Below are positions 8,301 through 17,702 of a stretch of DNA of 64,000 bases, piece after piece. The position numbers were made by a program, and so were the translations under genes. This DNA comes from Hyphomicrobiales bacterium. GTDB lineage: Bacteria; Pseudomonadota; Alphaproteobacteria; Rhizobiales; Rhizobiaceae. Location of the stretch: assembly GCA_900470965.1 (NCBI GenBank), contig UCCS01000048.1, forward strand, positions 1-64,000. Direction: 5' to 3'. The notes below the pieces were generated by a model. It worked only from the letters and a program-made list of their open reading frames with translations, searched no databases and was not told where the DNA came from. Within the stretch, counting starts at the first letter, position 1. Every line of letters begins with the position of its first letter.

Positions 8301-10103
8301 TCACTTCGCCGGCGCGCCGTCGCTGATACGCAGCTGGATCCTGCGCGAGCCCTGATAGTGTTCGGCGCCGAGCGAGCCTGCGACATGCAGGTTGGCGCCG
8401 CGAGAGTTGAGAAGCAGGTTGCCGAGCGGGGTCTCAGCAGCCCTGAAGGCTATGCCATCGAGGCGCGCACCGTCCATGGCTTCCAGCGTCACCTTCACAT
8501 GCCGCTCACCAACCAGACGGGAATCACGCACACGATGCGCCGGTACGGCAAAGACCGGCTGGGAATGTCCCGAGCCATAGGGGCCTGCCGTTTCCAGGCG
8601 GTCGATAAGCTCGATCGTCGCGCCGCTTGCAGCGATGGCACCATCGATCTTCAGCGTTTCATTGGCGACAAGGGCCGATACCGTCTTCTGTGCCTTCTCG
8701 GTGAAGAAGGCTCTCAGCAGGCCAAGCTTGCCGCGCTCCACTGTCAAGCCGGCAGCCATGGCGTGACCACCGCCTTTCACAAGCAGTCCTTCATCGACCG
8801 CGGCACGTACCATCCTGCCCATGTCGAAGCCGTTGATCGAACGCCCCGAGCCGGTGCCCCTACCTGAGGGATCGAAGGCGATGGCGAAGGCGGGTCGCTT
8901 GAACCTCTCCTTCAGGCGCGCGGCAATGAGGCCGACAATACCGGGGTGCCATTTCTCATGCGCGGTGACGATGACGGAAGCCCCCTCGCCGTCTCCATAC
9001 TCGGCCAGCGCTTCGGCCTCGGCCTCCTGCAGCATGACCGCTTCCATGGCTTGCCGTTCGCGGTTGAGCTCGTCCAGCCGCTGGGCGATGGCTTCGGCTT
9101 CTACGGCATCATCCAGCGTCAGCAGGCGGCTCCCGAGGGCTGCATCACCGATTCGCCCGCCGGCATTGATGCGCGGGCCGATCAGGAAGCCGAAATGATA
9201 GGGCGTAACAGGACCTGCCAGGCCCGCCTTGCGGAATAGTGCCGCAAGACCGGCATTGCTCTGGTGGCGCGCGGCGACCAACCCCTTGACCACATAGGCG
9301 CGGTTGAGACCCTTGAGGGGCACGACATCGCAGACGGTCGCAAGCGCCACTATATCCAGCCACTGCAGGAGATCGATCGCAAGAATGCGCTTGTCTCCGG
9401 CCTCGCGCAGCAGGCGCAGCGTTGCCACCAGCACCATGAAAACAACACCCGCCGCACAAAGATGCCCTAGCCCGGAAAGATCGTCTTCGCGGTTTGGATT
9501 GACGAGAGAGTGGCAGGGCGGCAGCTCGTGTGTCACCTGGTGGTGATCGATGACAACGACATCGATGTTGCGGTCGGCAGCCGCCGCCAGCGCCTCGTGA
9601 CTGGTGGAGCCGCAATCGACCGTGACGATCAGGCTCGCGCCGTTGTCGATCAACTGATTGATGGCCGTGGGGTTGGGGCCGTAACCTTCGAAGATGCGAT
9701 CGGGAATGTAGATATGCGCTTTGACGCCGAAATGGGTCAGGAAGCGATACATGAGCGCGGAGGAGGCTGCACCATCGACGTCGTAGTCACCGAAGATCGC
9801 GACGGGCTCGCCGTCACGGATCGCAGCGGCAAGACGCTTGGCGGCCTTCTCGCAGTCCGTCAGTTTGTAGGGGTCGGGCATGAGGCTGCGGATCGTCGGA
9901 TCCAGAAATTCAACGGCCTCGTCCACTGTCACACCACGGCCGGCAAGCACACGTGCGATCAGATCCGGCAGGCCATGCATCTGCGACATGGCGAGCGCGC
10001 GGTTCTGCCCCGCCTGATCGAGGCGTGAAACCCAGCGATTGTCGAGAACCGATTTTTCGACGCCCAGGAAGGCACGCGGTACCGGATCGACCTGATCTGC
10101 CAT
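8301..10103 (-). CDS. recJ: Single-stranded-DNA-specific exonuclease RecJ
   Basis: RecJ degrades single-stranded DNA 5' to 3' in mismatch repair and RecF-pathway recombination. The DHH phosphoesterase motifs are present: GDYDVDG (about residues 105-111), VDCGS, IDHH (about 185-188) and the DHHA1-type GGGHAMAAG. The C-terminal OB-like region (FAVPAHRVRDSRLVGERHVKV) is also intact. The length of 600 aa is normal. ATG at 10103 is chosen because GCGGAG lies 6 nt upstream; ATGs at 10121-10124 would add seven residues. Confidence 0.95.
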   Translation of the reverse strand: MADQVDPVPRAFLGVEKSVLDNRWVSRLDQAGQNRALAMSQMHGLPDLIARVLAGRGVTVDEAVEFLDPTIRSLMPDPYKLTDCEKAAKRLAAAIRDGEPVAIFGDYDVDGAASSALMYRFLTHFGVKAHIYIPDRIFEGYGPNPTAINQLIDNGASLIVTVDCGSTSHEALAAAADRNIDVVVIDHHQVTHELPPCHSLVNPNREDDLSGLGHLCAAGVVFMVLVATLRLLREAGDKRILAIDLLQWLDIVALATVCDVVPLKGLNRAYVVKGLVAARHQSNAGLAALFRKAGLAGPVTPYHFGFLIGPRINAGGRIGDAALGSRLLTLDDAVEAEAIAQRLDELNRERQAMEAVMLQEAEAEALAEYGDGEGASVIVTAHEKWHPGIVGLIAARLKERFKRPAFAIAFDPSGRGTGSGRSINGFDMGRMVRAAVDEGLLVKGGGHAMAAGLTVERGKLGLLRAFFTEKAQKTVSALVANETLKIDGAIAASGATIELIDRLETAGPYGSGHSQPVFAVPAHRVRDSRLVGERHVKVTLEAMDGARLDGIAFRAAETPLGNLLLNSRGANLHVAGSLGAEHYQGSRRIQLRISDGAPAK

Positions 10104-10180
10104 GCCAAACTCCGCTTTCATCATCTGCCCTTTTTACAGATGCAGGACAGATAGCAAAGCGGTGATTTCAAGCCTGTGGA

Positions 10181-10393
10181 TTACCAGAAAATTGCCCAGA
10201 TAACCAAGCCGATAACAAGCAGCTGGACGAAGAGGATCGAAAGCAGGATCAGGAGCGTGGCCCAATTCCGCCCTCGCGGCGCCTCTTGCTCGAAGGCCGC
10301 TCCAAGCACCGTAGGGTCAGATTTCGGCAAGCCCGCCTGAGGGTTTTCGATCTCCGTCCGAACATGATCATGGGTATGCTCGATATTCCTCAA
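10181..10393 (-). CDS. Small membrane protein (70 aa), hypothetical
   Basis: A 70-aa protein with a hydrophilic, His/Glu-containing N-terminus and one C-terminal membrane segment (about residues 46-69, ATLLILLSILFVQLLV). No family is recognised. The start is TTG; GGAG lies about 9 nt upstream and no ATG is available in the frame. It lies between hom and recJ on the same strand and is probably transcribed alone, since hom ends with a terminator. Confidence 0.6.
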   Translation of the reverse strand: MRNIEHTHDHVRTEIENPQAGLPKSDPTVLGAAFEQEAPRGRNWATLLILLSILFVQLLVIGLVIWAIFW

Positions 10394-10480
10394 CCCGCGA
10401 CTCCAACGGCTCCCAGGTTGATTATATCTATATCTACATATCTGTTAATATAAATTCGGCGAAATGCTTTGATTAATAAC

Positions 10481-10512
10481 AGAAAACCCGTCCGAGCGAC
10501 CTCGGACGGGTT
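10481..10512 (-). terminator. Rho-independent terminator of hom
   Basis: On the minus strand a 12-bp perfect stem (AACCCGTCCGAG) with a 4-nt loop is followed by TTTTCTGTTATT. It begins 27 bp after the hom stop codon. Confidence 0.88.
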
Positions 10513-10538
10513 GAACCGTTCCAAATTGGAACAAAGCG

Positions 10539-11864
10539 TCAGGATTCTTCCTTGGGTCGCTCGATGCGGATCACCTGCGGCTCGCCGACGAGGTAGCCTT
10601 CTTCCTTGATCGCAGCGACCGCCTTGCGCACAGAATCCTCCATCGTCGCATGGGTGACGAGGATGATCGTCTGGTGGTGCGAGGGCGCCAGATGCTGCTT
10701 GGAACGCTGGACGATCGATTCCAGAGAAATCTGGTTTTCCGCCATGCGCGTGGCGACGCTCGCAAAAACGCCGGTGCGGTCGAGAACGGTCAGGCGGATG
10801 AAATAGCCGCCCTCATGGCTCTGGATCTGCGCCTTGCGGTAAGTCTCAAGCGACTTGGCAGGATGGCCGAGAACGGGAACGCGCTGGGCGCCCGGCTGGC
10901 TCTTGGCGATGTCGGCGATATCGCCGAGCACCGAAGAGGCCGTGGCGTTGCCGCCGGCGCCGGGGCCGACCATCAGCAATTCGCCGAGGATATCGGATTC
11001 GATTGCGACCGCATTGGTAACGCCATCGACCTGGGCGATGACGGAATCGACCGGCACCATGGTCGGATGCACGCGCTGTTCGATGCCGGTATCCGTGCGT
11101 TGGGCGACGCCGAGCAGCTTGATGCGGTAGCCAAGGTCGGCTGCGGCGTGGATATCGTCGATCGAGATATTGGTGATGCCTTCGAGATAGATATCGTCGG
11201 CGGCGATCCTGTTGCCAAAGGCAAGCGTCGTCAGGATCGAAAGCTTGTGGGCGGTGTCATTGCCTTCGATGTCGAAAGCCGGATCGGCTTCGGCATAACC
11301 GAGGCGCTGAGCTTCCTTCAGGCAATCGGCAAAGGACAGGCCTTCCTTCTCCATCTTGGTGAGGATGTAGTTGCAGGTGCCGTTCATGATGCCGTAGACG
11401 CGCGAGATCGTGTTGCCCGTCAGCGATTCACGCAGCGCCTTGATAACAGGGATGCCGCCGGCAACGGCCGCTTCGAAGTTCAGGAGCGAGCCCTTTTCTT
11501 CGGCGATCGTCGCAAGCTCGACGCCGTGATAGGCAAGCAGCGCCTTGTTGGCGGTCACCACATGGAGACCGCGGGAAAGAGCGGCGCGAACAGCTACGTT
11601 TGCAGCCCCTTCAGCGCCGCCGATCAACTCGACGAACACGTCGATATCGGCCTTTTCGGCCAGTTCTTCCGGACGTTCGTACCAGGTGATGCCAGTCAGA
11701 TCGATGCCACGGTCCTTCGAACGATCACGCGCCGAAACTGCCGTAATCGTAATCGGGCGTCCGCAGGTGACTGCAAGTTCATTGCTTTTCTGCCTGATGA
11801 TGCGAACAAGCGAGGCGCCAACGGTGCCCAAGCCCGCAATGCCGATTTTGAGGGCATCTGCCAT
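10539..11864 (-). CDS. hom: Homoserine dehydrogenase
   Basis: Reduces aspartate semialdehyde to homoserine, the branch point to threonine and methionine. At 441 aa it has three parts: an NAD(P)-binding domain with GLGTVGASL (about 11-19), the catalytic domain containing EAAVAGGIPVIK, GIMNGTCNYIL and the AEADPAFDIEGNDTAHKL substrate site, and a C-terminal ACT domain (about 350-430, LTVLDRTGVFASV) for feedback regulation by threonine. It is 64 bp downstream of the aminotransferase gene and probably co-transcribed with it. Confidence 0.97.
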   Translation of the reverse strand: MADALKIGIAGLGTVGASLVRIIRQKSNELAVTCGRPITITAVSARDRSKDRGIDLTGITWYERPEELAEKADIDVFVELIGGAEGAANVAVRAALSRGLHVVTANKALLAYHGVELATIAEEKGSLLNFEAAVAGGIPVIKALRESLTGNTISRVYGIMNGTCNYILTKMEKEGLSFADCLKEAQRLGYAEADPAFDIEGNDTAHKLSILTTLAFGNRIAADDIYLEGITNISIDDIHAAADLGYRIKLLGVAQRTDTGIEQRVHPTMVPVDSVIAQVDGVTNAVAIESDILGELLMVGPGAGGNATASSVLGDIADIAKSQPGAQRVPVLGHPAKSLETYRKAQIQSHEGGYFIRLTVLDRTGVFASVATRMAENQISLESIVQRSKQHLAPSHHQTIILVTHATMEDSVRKAVAAIKEEGYLVGEPQVIRIERPKEES

Positions 11865-11928
11865 GGATCGATCCTGAAATGTCTAGTGAGAGACAGCCGC
11901 AAATCTGCGGCTGTCTTCGAGGTTGGAA

Positions 11929-13146
11929 TTAACGGTGGGCGTTGAGCGAGATAACGTTGTGCATCGTCTCGTCCGCCGTCGACATGAACTTCTTGATGTT
12001 GCGCGCAGCCTGGCGGATGCGGTGTTCGTTCTCGACAAGCGCCAGACGAACGTAATCGTCACCCTGTTCGCCGAAACCGATACCCGGGGCAACGGCGACG
12101 TCGGCCTTCTCGACCAGAAGCTTCGAGAATTCCAGCGAGCCGAGATGACGGAACTTTTCTGGGATCTTCGCCCAGGCGAACATGGTGGCAGCCGGCGGCG
12201 GCACTTCGAAGCCGGCCTTGCCGAAGCTTTCGACCATGACGTCGCGGCGGCGCTTGTAGACGTTGCGTACCTCCGCAATGTCGGAGCCGTCGCCATTCAG
12301 GGCATGGGTTGCGGCAACCTGGATCGGCGTGAAGGCACCGTAATCGAGGTAGGACTTCACACGCGTCAGTGCTGCGATCAGCCGCTCGTTGCCGACCGCA
12401 AAGCCCATGCGCCAGCCGGGCATGGAAAAGGTCTTGGACATGGAGGTGAATTCAACCGTCACATCCATTGCGCCCGGCACCTGCAGAACCGACGGTGGCG
12501 GCTCGCCATCGAAATAGATTTCCGAATAGGCAAGGTCCGACAGCACGATGATGTCATGCTTCTTGGCGAAGGCGATGACGTCCTTGTAGAAGTCGAGGGT
12601 CGCCACGAAGGCCGTCGGGTTCGACGGGTAATTCAGGATCAGCGCCAGCGGCTTCGGGATCGAGTGGCGAACGGCGCGTTCCAGCGGCGGGAAGAAGCTC
12701 TCGTCCGGCTCGACCGACATGGAGCGGATCACACCGCCGGCCATCAGGAAGCCGAAAGCATGGATCGGATAGGTCGGGTTCGGGCAGAGGATGACGTCGC
12801 CCGGTGCGGTGATGGCCTGCGCCATGTTGGCGAAGCCTTCCTTGGAGCCAAGGGTGGCGACCACCTGCGTGTCGGGGTTCAGCTTCACGCCGAATCGACG
12901 GGCATAATAGGCAGCTTGCGCGCGCCGCAGACCGGGAATGCCCTTGGAGGACGAATAACGATGGGTGCGCGGGTCCTGAACGACCTCGCAGAGCTTGTCG
13001 ACGATCGCCTGAGGGGTCGGAAGATCAGGGTTTCCCATGCCGAGATCGATGATATCGGCCCCGCCCGCTCGCGCGCTCGCTTTCAAACGGTTGACCTGTT
13101 CGAAAACGTAAGGCGGCAAACGCCGGACTTTGTGAAACTCTTCCAT
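11929..13146 (-). CDS. alaC: PLP-dependent aminotransferase, AlaC type
   Basis: A 405-aa fold-type I class I/II aminotransferase. The PLP lysine lies in SMSKTFSMPGWRMGF, with NYPSNPTA and DLAYSEIYF as the conserved Asn and Asp/Tyr segments. Close relatives are annotated as glutamate-pyruvate aminotransferase AlaC or LL-diaminopimelate aminotransferase; alanine synthesis is the more likely role, since the gene sits beside hom rather than the lysine genes. The ATG at 13146 (MEEFHKVRRLPPY) is chosen because GGGGA lies 6 nt before it and the family starts there; the frame is open to 13209. Confidence 0.9.
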   Translation of the reverse strand: MEEFHKVRRLPPYVFEQVNRLKASARAGGADIIDLGMGNPDLPTPQAIVDKLCEVVQDPRTHRYSSSKGIPGLRRAQAAYYARRFGVKLNPDTQVVATLGSKEGFANMAQAITAPGDVILCPNPTYPIHAFGFLMAGGVIRSMSVEPDESFFPPLERAVRHSIPKPLALILNYPSNPTAFVATLDFYKDVIAFAKKHDIIVLSDLAYSEIYFDGEPPPSVLQVPGAMDVTVEFTSMSKTFSMPGWRMGFAVGNERLIAALTRVKSYLDYGAFTPIQVAATHALNGDGSDIAEVRNVYKRRRDVMVESFGKAGFEVPPPAATMFAWAKIPEKFRHLGSLEFSKLLVEKADVAVAPGIGFGEQGDDYVRLALVENEHRIRQAARNIKKFMSTADETMHNVISLNAHR

Positions 13147-13370
13147 CTCTTTCCCCATGGAAATGCGGCCAACCTGACCGCTGTCGAAGCTCGTTCCGTC
13201 TCCCGGCATCTGCGATACGAGCTTCAGACTCGCAGCGCCGTATTCCTCTTCAACTTAACTGCGCGGCAAATCTTTGACGGAGAAGCCGCGCACGAAGCGC
13301 ATTATCGGGAAAATTGCGTCTTCCGATCCATCCGGAAGGCTTTGCGTCCAAATCGCCTTAAAGGCAAGGC

Positions 13371-13793
13371 TTATTTGGTGATTTCGGAGAGCGTCGCGGC
13401 CCCATGGTCGGCGGCAAGCGCGCGCATCTCGGCGACGCGACGCTGGTACTCCGCTTCCGAGATTGCGCCCGACTGCCGCTTGGCGGTCAGGGCCGTCAGC
13501 TGGTGCTGAAGCTCGGCCGCCTGTTCGTCGCTCATCTGCACATTGGCGGCCGTCAGCGGCGCACCGAACGACGGGTAGCCGTCCGGGCTTTTGGTAAGGC
13601 CGCCTTCAACGGGTTCGCCCTTGGAGGCCGGCATCACGACTGCCGTCGGCGCTGCCATGCGCTGGGCAAAAGCCTTCTTCTCCTCAGCGGTCTTGTTGCA
13701 TCCGGCAAGCGCAATGGCCATGGCCGCGGCCGCCGCGCAGATTGCTGCGGTGCGGGTGAAGGTCGCGATATGCCCAATGCCTGTCGTCGTCAT
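13371..13793 (-). CDS. Lipoprotein with SHOCT-like C-terminus
   Basis: A 140-aa lipoprotein: residues 1-31 are a long Ala-rich signal sequence with lipobox LAGC (C32). The mature part is short and ends with a SHOCT-like helix pair (about 100-130, LTALTAKRQSGAISEAEYQRRVAEMRAL), a motif often used for oligomer formation. The frame is open far upstream, but the signal peptide fixes the ATG at 13793. It is divergent from phaC. Its function is unknown. Confidence 0.75.
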   Translation of the reverse strand: MTTTGIGHIATFTRTAAICAAAAAMAIALAGCNKTAEEKKAFAQRMAAPTAVVMPASKGEPVEGGLTKSPDGYPSFGAPLTAANVQMSDEQAAELQHQLTALTAKRQSGAISEAEYQRRVAEMRALAADHGAATLSEITK

Positions 13794-13941
13794 GCCTGAT
13801 GATCCAATCCTGCCTGCTTCGACTGTTAAATTCGTCGCAGCGACAAAGCAATAGCATGAGAGCGGGCGCGCGGAACTTGTTTTCTTCATCGCCGCAGATG
13901 TACAACGAATGAACAGTGGATGCTGCCGCCGGAGGAAGTGC

Positions 13942-15774
13942 GTGACCGACAGCAAGCGGGAGAATGGTGCAAAGGTGGATTTCGACGCCAAGGATCTCGA
14001 TCCCTATCTCCTGAAGGATCCCGAGGCCATGGCGATGAACTTCGCCCGTGCGCTCGAAAACCTCGGCAAGGCAGCTTCGGCGTGGCTCGGCCCGCGTGAG
14101 CGCGGCGAAATCTCCGACACGGTCGTCGAACCCGTCACCGATATGGTGAAGACGCTCTCCAAGGTGACGGACTACTGGATTTCCGATCCGCGCCGAACCT
14201 TCGAGGCGCAGACGCAGCTGATGAGCTCGTTCTTCGGCATATGGATGAACTCCGTGCAGAGGATGCAGGGCAGCCCGCTGGGAGCGGAACCGATCGCACG
14301 GGTGGATAAGCGTTTCGCCGACGAAGACTGGCAGAAGAATCCCTTCTTCGAATTTTTAAAGCAGGTCTATTTCGTGACCGCCGACTGGGCCGAAAAGCTG
14401 GTTGCCGAGACCGAAGGGCTGGACGAGCACACCAAGCACAAGGCCGGCTTCTATGTGAAGCAGATTACGGCAGCGCTCTCGCCCACCAATTTTGTGGTCA
14501 CCAATCCGCAGGTCTACCGTGAGACGATCGCAACGAGCGGCGAAAACCTCGTGCGCGGCATGAGGATGCTGACCGAGGATATCATTGCCGGTCGCGGCGA
14601 ACTCCGCATGCGCCAGACCGACATGACCAAATTCGCCGTCGGCCGCGACATGGCGCTGACACCGGGCAAGGTGATCGCCCAGAACGAAATCTGCCAAATC
14701 ATCCAATACGAGCCATCGACGGAAACCGTGCTCAAGCGGCCACTGCTGATTTGCCCGCCGTGGATCAACAAATTCTACATCCTCGATCTCAACCCGCAGA
14801 AATCCTTCATCAAGTGGTGCGTGGACCAGGGACATACGGTCTTCGTCATCTCCTGGGTCAACCCGGATAGCCGCCATGCGCTGAAGGACTGGACGGCTTA
14901 CGCAAGGGAAGGCGTCGATTTCGCACTGGAAACGGTCGAGAAGGCAACCGGTGAGAAGGAAGTCAACGCCATCGGCTATTGCGTCGGCGGCACGCTGCTT
15001 GCCGCAACCCTTGCCCTGCACGCCAAGGAAAAGAACAAGCGCATCAAGAGTGCAACGCTCTTCACCACCCAGGTCGATTTTACCCATGCCGGCGACCTGA
15101 AGGTCTTTGTCGACGAGGAGCAGCTTCAGGCGCTGGAAGCGCATATGCAGGCGCTCGGCTATCTCGACGGCTCGCGCATGTCGACAGCCTTCAACATGCT
15201 CAGGGCGAGCGAGCTCATCTGGCCCTATTTCGTCAACAACTACCTGAAGGGCCAGGAGCCCCTGCCCTTCGACCTGCTGTTCTGGAATGCCGATTCGACC
15301 CGCATGGCTGCGGCCAATCATGCCTTCTACCTGCGCAACTGCTATCTCAGGAATGCGCTGACCAAGGATGAGATGGTCCTCGACGGCAAGACCTTGTCGC
15401 TGAAGGACATCAAGATACCCATCTACAATCTCGCGACCCGCGAGGATCACATCGCGCCGGCAAATTCCGTCTTCGTCGGCAGCCAGTTCTTTGGCGGCAA
15501 GGTGCAGTTCGTTGTTGCAGGCTCCGGTCATATTGCCGGCGTCGTCAATCCGCCGGACAAGCATAAGTATCAGTTCTGGACCGGCGGCCCGGCCAAGGGC
15601 GACTATGATGCATGGCTTGCCAAGGCAAAGGAGACGAGGGGTTCCTGGTGGCCGCACTGGCACGCGTGGATCGAATCGCAAACCGGCGAGCGCGTGGCTG
15701 CCCGCAAGGTGGGTGGAGCAGCACTCAATGCGATCGAGGAAGCTCCGGGCAGCTATGTGATGGCGCGCAGCTGA
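13942..15774 (+). CDS. phaC: Class I poly(3-hydroxyalkanoate) synthase
   Basis: Polymerises (R)-3-hydroxyacyl-CoA to PHA at granule surfaces. The protein has 610 aa with the PhaC N-terminal domain and an alpha/beta hydrolase core. The catalytic triad is visible: C347 in the lipase-like box GYCVGG, D502 (TREDHIAP) and H530 (GSGHIAGV). The GTG at 13942 is chosen because GGAGGAAG lies 3 nt upstream. An ATG TAC AAC at 13898, like the start I remember for other rhizobial PhaC proteins, stops after four codons here, so the N-terminus seems shortened by a frame change. Granule-associated regulators are not adjacent. Confidence 0.95.
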   Translation: MTDSKRENGAKVDFDAKDLDPYLLKDPEAMAMNFARALENLGKAASAWLGPRERGEISDTVVEPVTDMVKTLSKVTDYWISDPRRTFEAQTQLMSSFFGIWMNSVQRMQGSPLGAEPIARVDKRFADEDWQKNPFFEFLKQVYFVTADWAEKLVAETEGLDEHTKHKAGFYVKQITAALSPTNFVVTNPQVYRETIATSGENLVRGMRMLTEDIIAGRGELRMRQTDMTKFAVGRDMALTPGKVIAQNEICQIIQYEPSTETVLKRPLLICPPWINKFYILDLNPQKSFIKWCVDQGHTVFVISWVNPDSRHALKDWTAYAREGVDFALETVEKATGEKEVNAIGYCVGGTLLAATLALHAKEKNKRIKSATLFTTQVDFTHAGDLKVFVDEEQLQALEAHMQALGYLDGSRMSTAFNMLRASELIWPYFVNNYLKGQEPLPFDLLFWNADSTRMAAANHAFYLRNCYLRNALTKDEMVLDGKTLSLKDIKIPIYNLATREDHIAPANSVFVGSQFFGGKVQFVVAGSGHIAGVVNPPDKHKYQFWTGGPAKGDYDAWLAKAKETRGSWWPHWHAWIESQTGERVAARKVGGAALNAIEEAPGSYVMARS

Positions 15775-16066
15775 AAGCACAAAAATTTCCCGCCGCCTGG
15801 TCGCCCTCACCGAGCAGTGACATACCGATCGCGGCAAACCTTTGAAAAATAGCTTTTTCTAAAATATTACGTCTCTTTTCGCGACAATCGAAACGGAACC
15901 CTGCACCTGTAAACTAATTGGAAACCATAGTTCGTCATCCTTAAGAAACGGTCGCTTGTCGCGAATGGGCCAAAATTCGGCCTTTTTGGGCAGTTAGCGG
16001 CTCCGGCAAAGATCCGTAAGTCAGTGCTGCCGGCCTGCGTAGCGCGTTTTGGAAGACGAGTAGAGT

Positions 16067-17410
16067 ATGGCGTTTGCGGTAGGGACGTTCAATAACGTCG
16101 CCCCTTTTGGCGGATCCGCTGTTCATTCAGGCAGATCTCGCGGTTTACTCACCGGCATCGCAATAGCCGGACTTTTGACCTCCACGTGGCTTATCGGCAC
16201 GATTGCCACAATGCAATCCGTATCGATGCCCTTCTCCTCACCGAAGGAGATCGCTCCGGTCACAGCAGCACCAAGGCAAACGCCTGTTGCCGTCACGCAT
16301 GAGCGGCTTATCCATGTCAATAAGGCTTCGCGGCTTGCAGCATTCAATGCCAAGCCGGTCATGCCGTTAACGGCTCAGATTATCCAGTCTCACGCCGAGA
16401 AGACCTCGGCGGCATCGAGCGCAAAGCTCGCGCTCGCCAAGACCAATCGCCTCCCCGTTGCCGTCGCGGAACTTCAGCCGGTGGCCGTCTCCGACAATCC
16501 GCGCTTCAACAAGGAAGACACTGTCAAGGCGGTGGCAGCCGACGTCCAAACCGCTGCCGCCACTCCTGCCGAGGATGGCGCCGACCGGATCATCATCCCG
16601 TCGAAGGATGCAGTCGCTGCGGCCGAAATGCCGGCTATGCTCGCTCTAGCCGACGCCGGCCCACGCGTCATGCCCGCTCCCGTCGAACTGCTGCCGGCGA
16701 TCCCCGCTGCTCTCGCCGCCAACAAGCCGGCCGAGATGGAGGTTGCCGAGGCAGACGATGGTGCGCGGCCTTTCGATCTGGTTCTCACCCCCGATGAGGA
16801 TTCCGTACCGCTCCCGATGGCGCGGCCCGATGGCCTCGTCGGCAAGCCGGCGCCTGTCTCCAAGGGTTCGCAGCGGACTGCCGAGCCTGTGCTTGCCTAT
16901 GCCAAGCCGAACTCGCCGATCGAAGATGACGAAGACGATGCGGTGCCGCGCTATGACAAGCCGGTCTTTACGCCGCGCTTGCGCGCTGGTGTGGCGATCT
17001 ACGACATTGAAAACGCTACCGTCTACCTGCCGAACGGCGAGCGGTTGGAGGCCCATTCCGGTCTCGGCAAGATGCGCGACAACCCGCGTTATATTGATCA
17101 GAAAATGCGCGGACCGACGCCGCCGCACACCTATAACCTAACGATGCGCGAAGCCCTGTTCCATGGCGTGGCGGCCATTCGCCTGACGCCGGTGCAGGGT
17201 TCGGACGCGATCTTCAACCGTGTCGGTCTGCTGGCGCACACCTATATGCTCGGCAGGAACGGCGACTCCAACGGCTGCGTTTCCTTTAGGGATTACAAGC
17301 GCTTCCTGGCTGCCTACAAGCGTGGAGACATCCGGCAGCTCGTCGTGGTGCCGCGGATGAACAACAAGCCGGCTTCGACACTCGCCTCGCTCTTCTCCTC
17401 ACGCACCTAG
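16067..17410 (+). CDS. DUF2778 (Tlde1-like) domain protein
   Basis: A 447-aa protein with one membrane segment (about residues 28-48), a long Ala/Pro-rich disordered stretch (about 50-300) and a C-terminal DUF2778 domain (about 310-430). That domain carries the pattern of L,D-transpeptidase-like enzymes: LPNGERLEAHSGLGK, then RVGLLAHTYM and the NGDSNGCVSF motif with the probable catalytic Cys. DUF2778 proteins include the Tlde1 type VI effectors, but this one has an N-terminal anchor and no T6SS genes nearby, so a cell-wall role of its own is more likely. Its TAG stop is the first triplet of the inverted-repeat element. Confidence 0.85.
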   Translation: MAFAVGTFNNVAPFGGSAVHSGRSRGLLTGIAIAGLLTSTWLIGTIATMQSVSMPFSSPKEIAPVTAAPRQTPVAVTHERLIHVNKASRLAAFNAKPVMPLTAQIIQSHAEKTSAASSAKLALAKTNRLPVAVAELQPVAVSDNPRFNKEDTVKAVAADVQTAAATPAEDGADRIIIPSKDAVAAAEMPAMLALADAGPRVMPAPVELLPAIPAALAANKPAEMEVAEADDGARPFDLVLTPDEDSVPLPMARPDGLVGKPAPVSKGSQRTAEPVLAYAKPNSPIEDDEDDAVPRYDKPVFTPRLRAGVAIYDIENATVYLPNGERLEAHSGLGKMRDNPRYIDQKMRGPTPPHTYNLTMREALFHGVAAIRLTPVQGSDAIFNRVGLLAHTYMLGRNGDSNGCVSFRDYKRFLAAYKRGDIRQLVVVPRMNNKPASTLASLFSSRT

Positions 17411-17702
17411 AGCCTTTCCTGGTCAGATTGCAGCATTCTGTTGGCTCAAACGGAGTCGGATGGTCGACCGGCCGGCGCGCGTCGTAGCCCAGATCTACGG
17501 CCAAGCCGGCCGGTCGATCAGGCGACCCGTTTCAGCCAACCCCGGTGGTTTGCTTGCAAACCAGCTAGGGCCGGGCATCTTTCCGCCAGGATCAAAGGCG
17601 ATCGGCTCGGACGTACCTAGGGGTATGCCCTTCGCCCATCTCCTTTGCCCTGACGAAAACCTGCTCCGGCAGAATGCTGCGATCTGACCGAGAAAGGCTC
17701 TA
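17408..17702. repeat. 295-bp inverted-repeat element (MITE/RIME-like)
   Basis: The two ends are imperfect inverted repeats: 33 bases of TAGAGCCTTTC...GCAGCATTCTG match their complement with three differences. Inside, GGTCGACCGGCCGG (about 17462) and CCGGCCGGTCGATC (about 17507) form a second inverted pair. It fills the whole space between two convergent genes, and the TAG at each tip is the stop codon of the DUF2778 gene on one side and the LysR gene on the other. No gene is seen in it. The structure fits a miniature mobile or mosaic element of rhizobia. Confidence 0.7.

Noticed and set aside
14356-15837. Minus-strand frame of 493 codons opposite phaC
   Set aside because: Shadow of phaC with no ribosome site; the PhaC catalytic triad is intact on the other strand.
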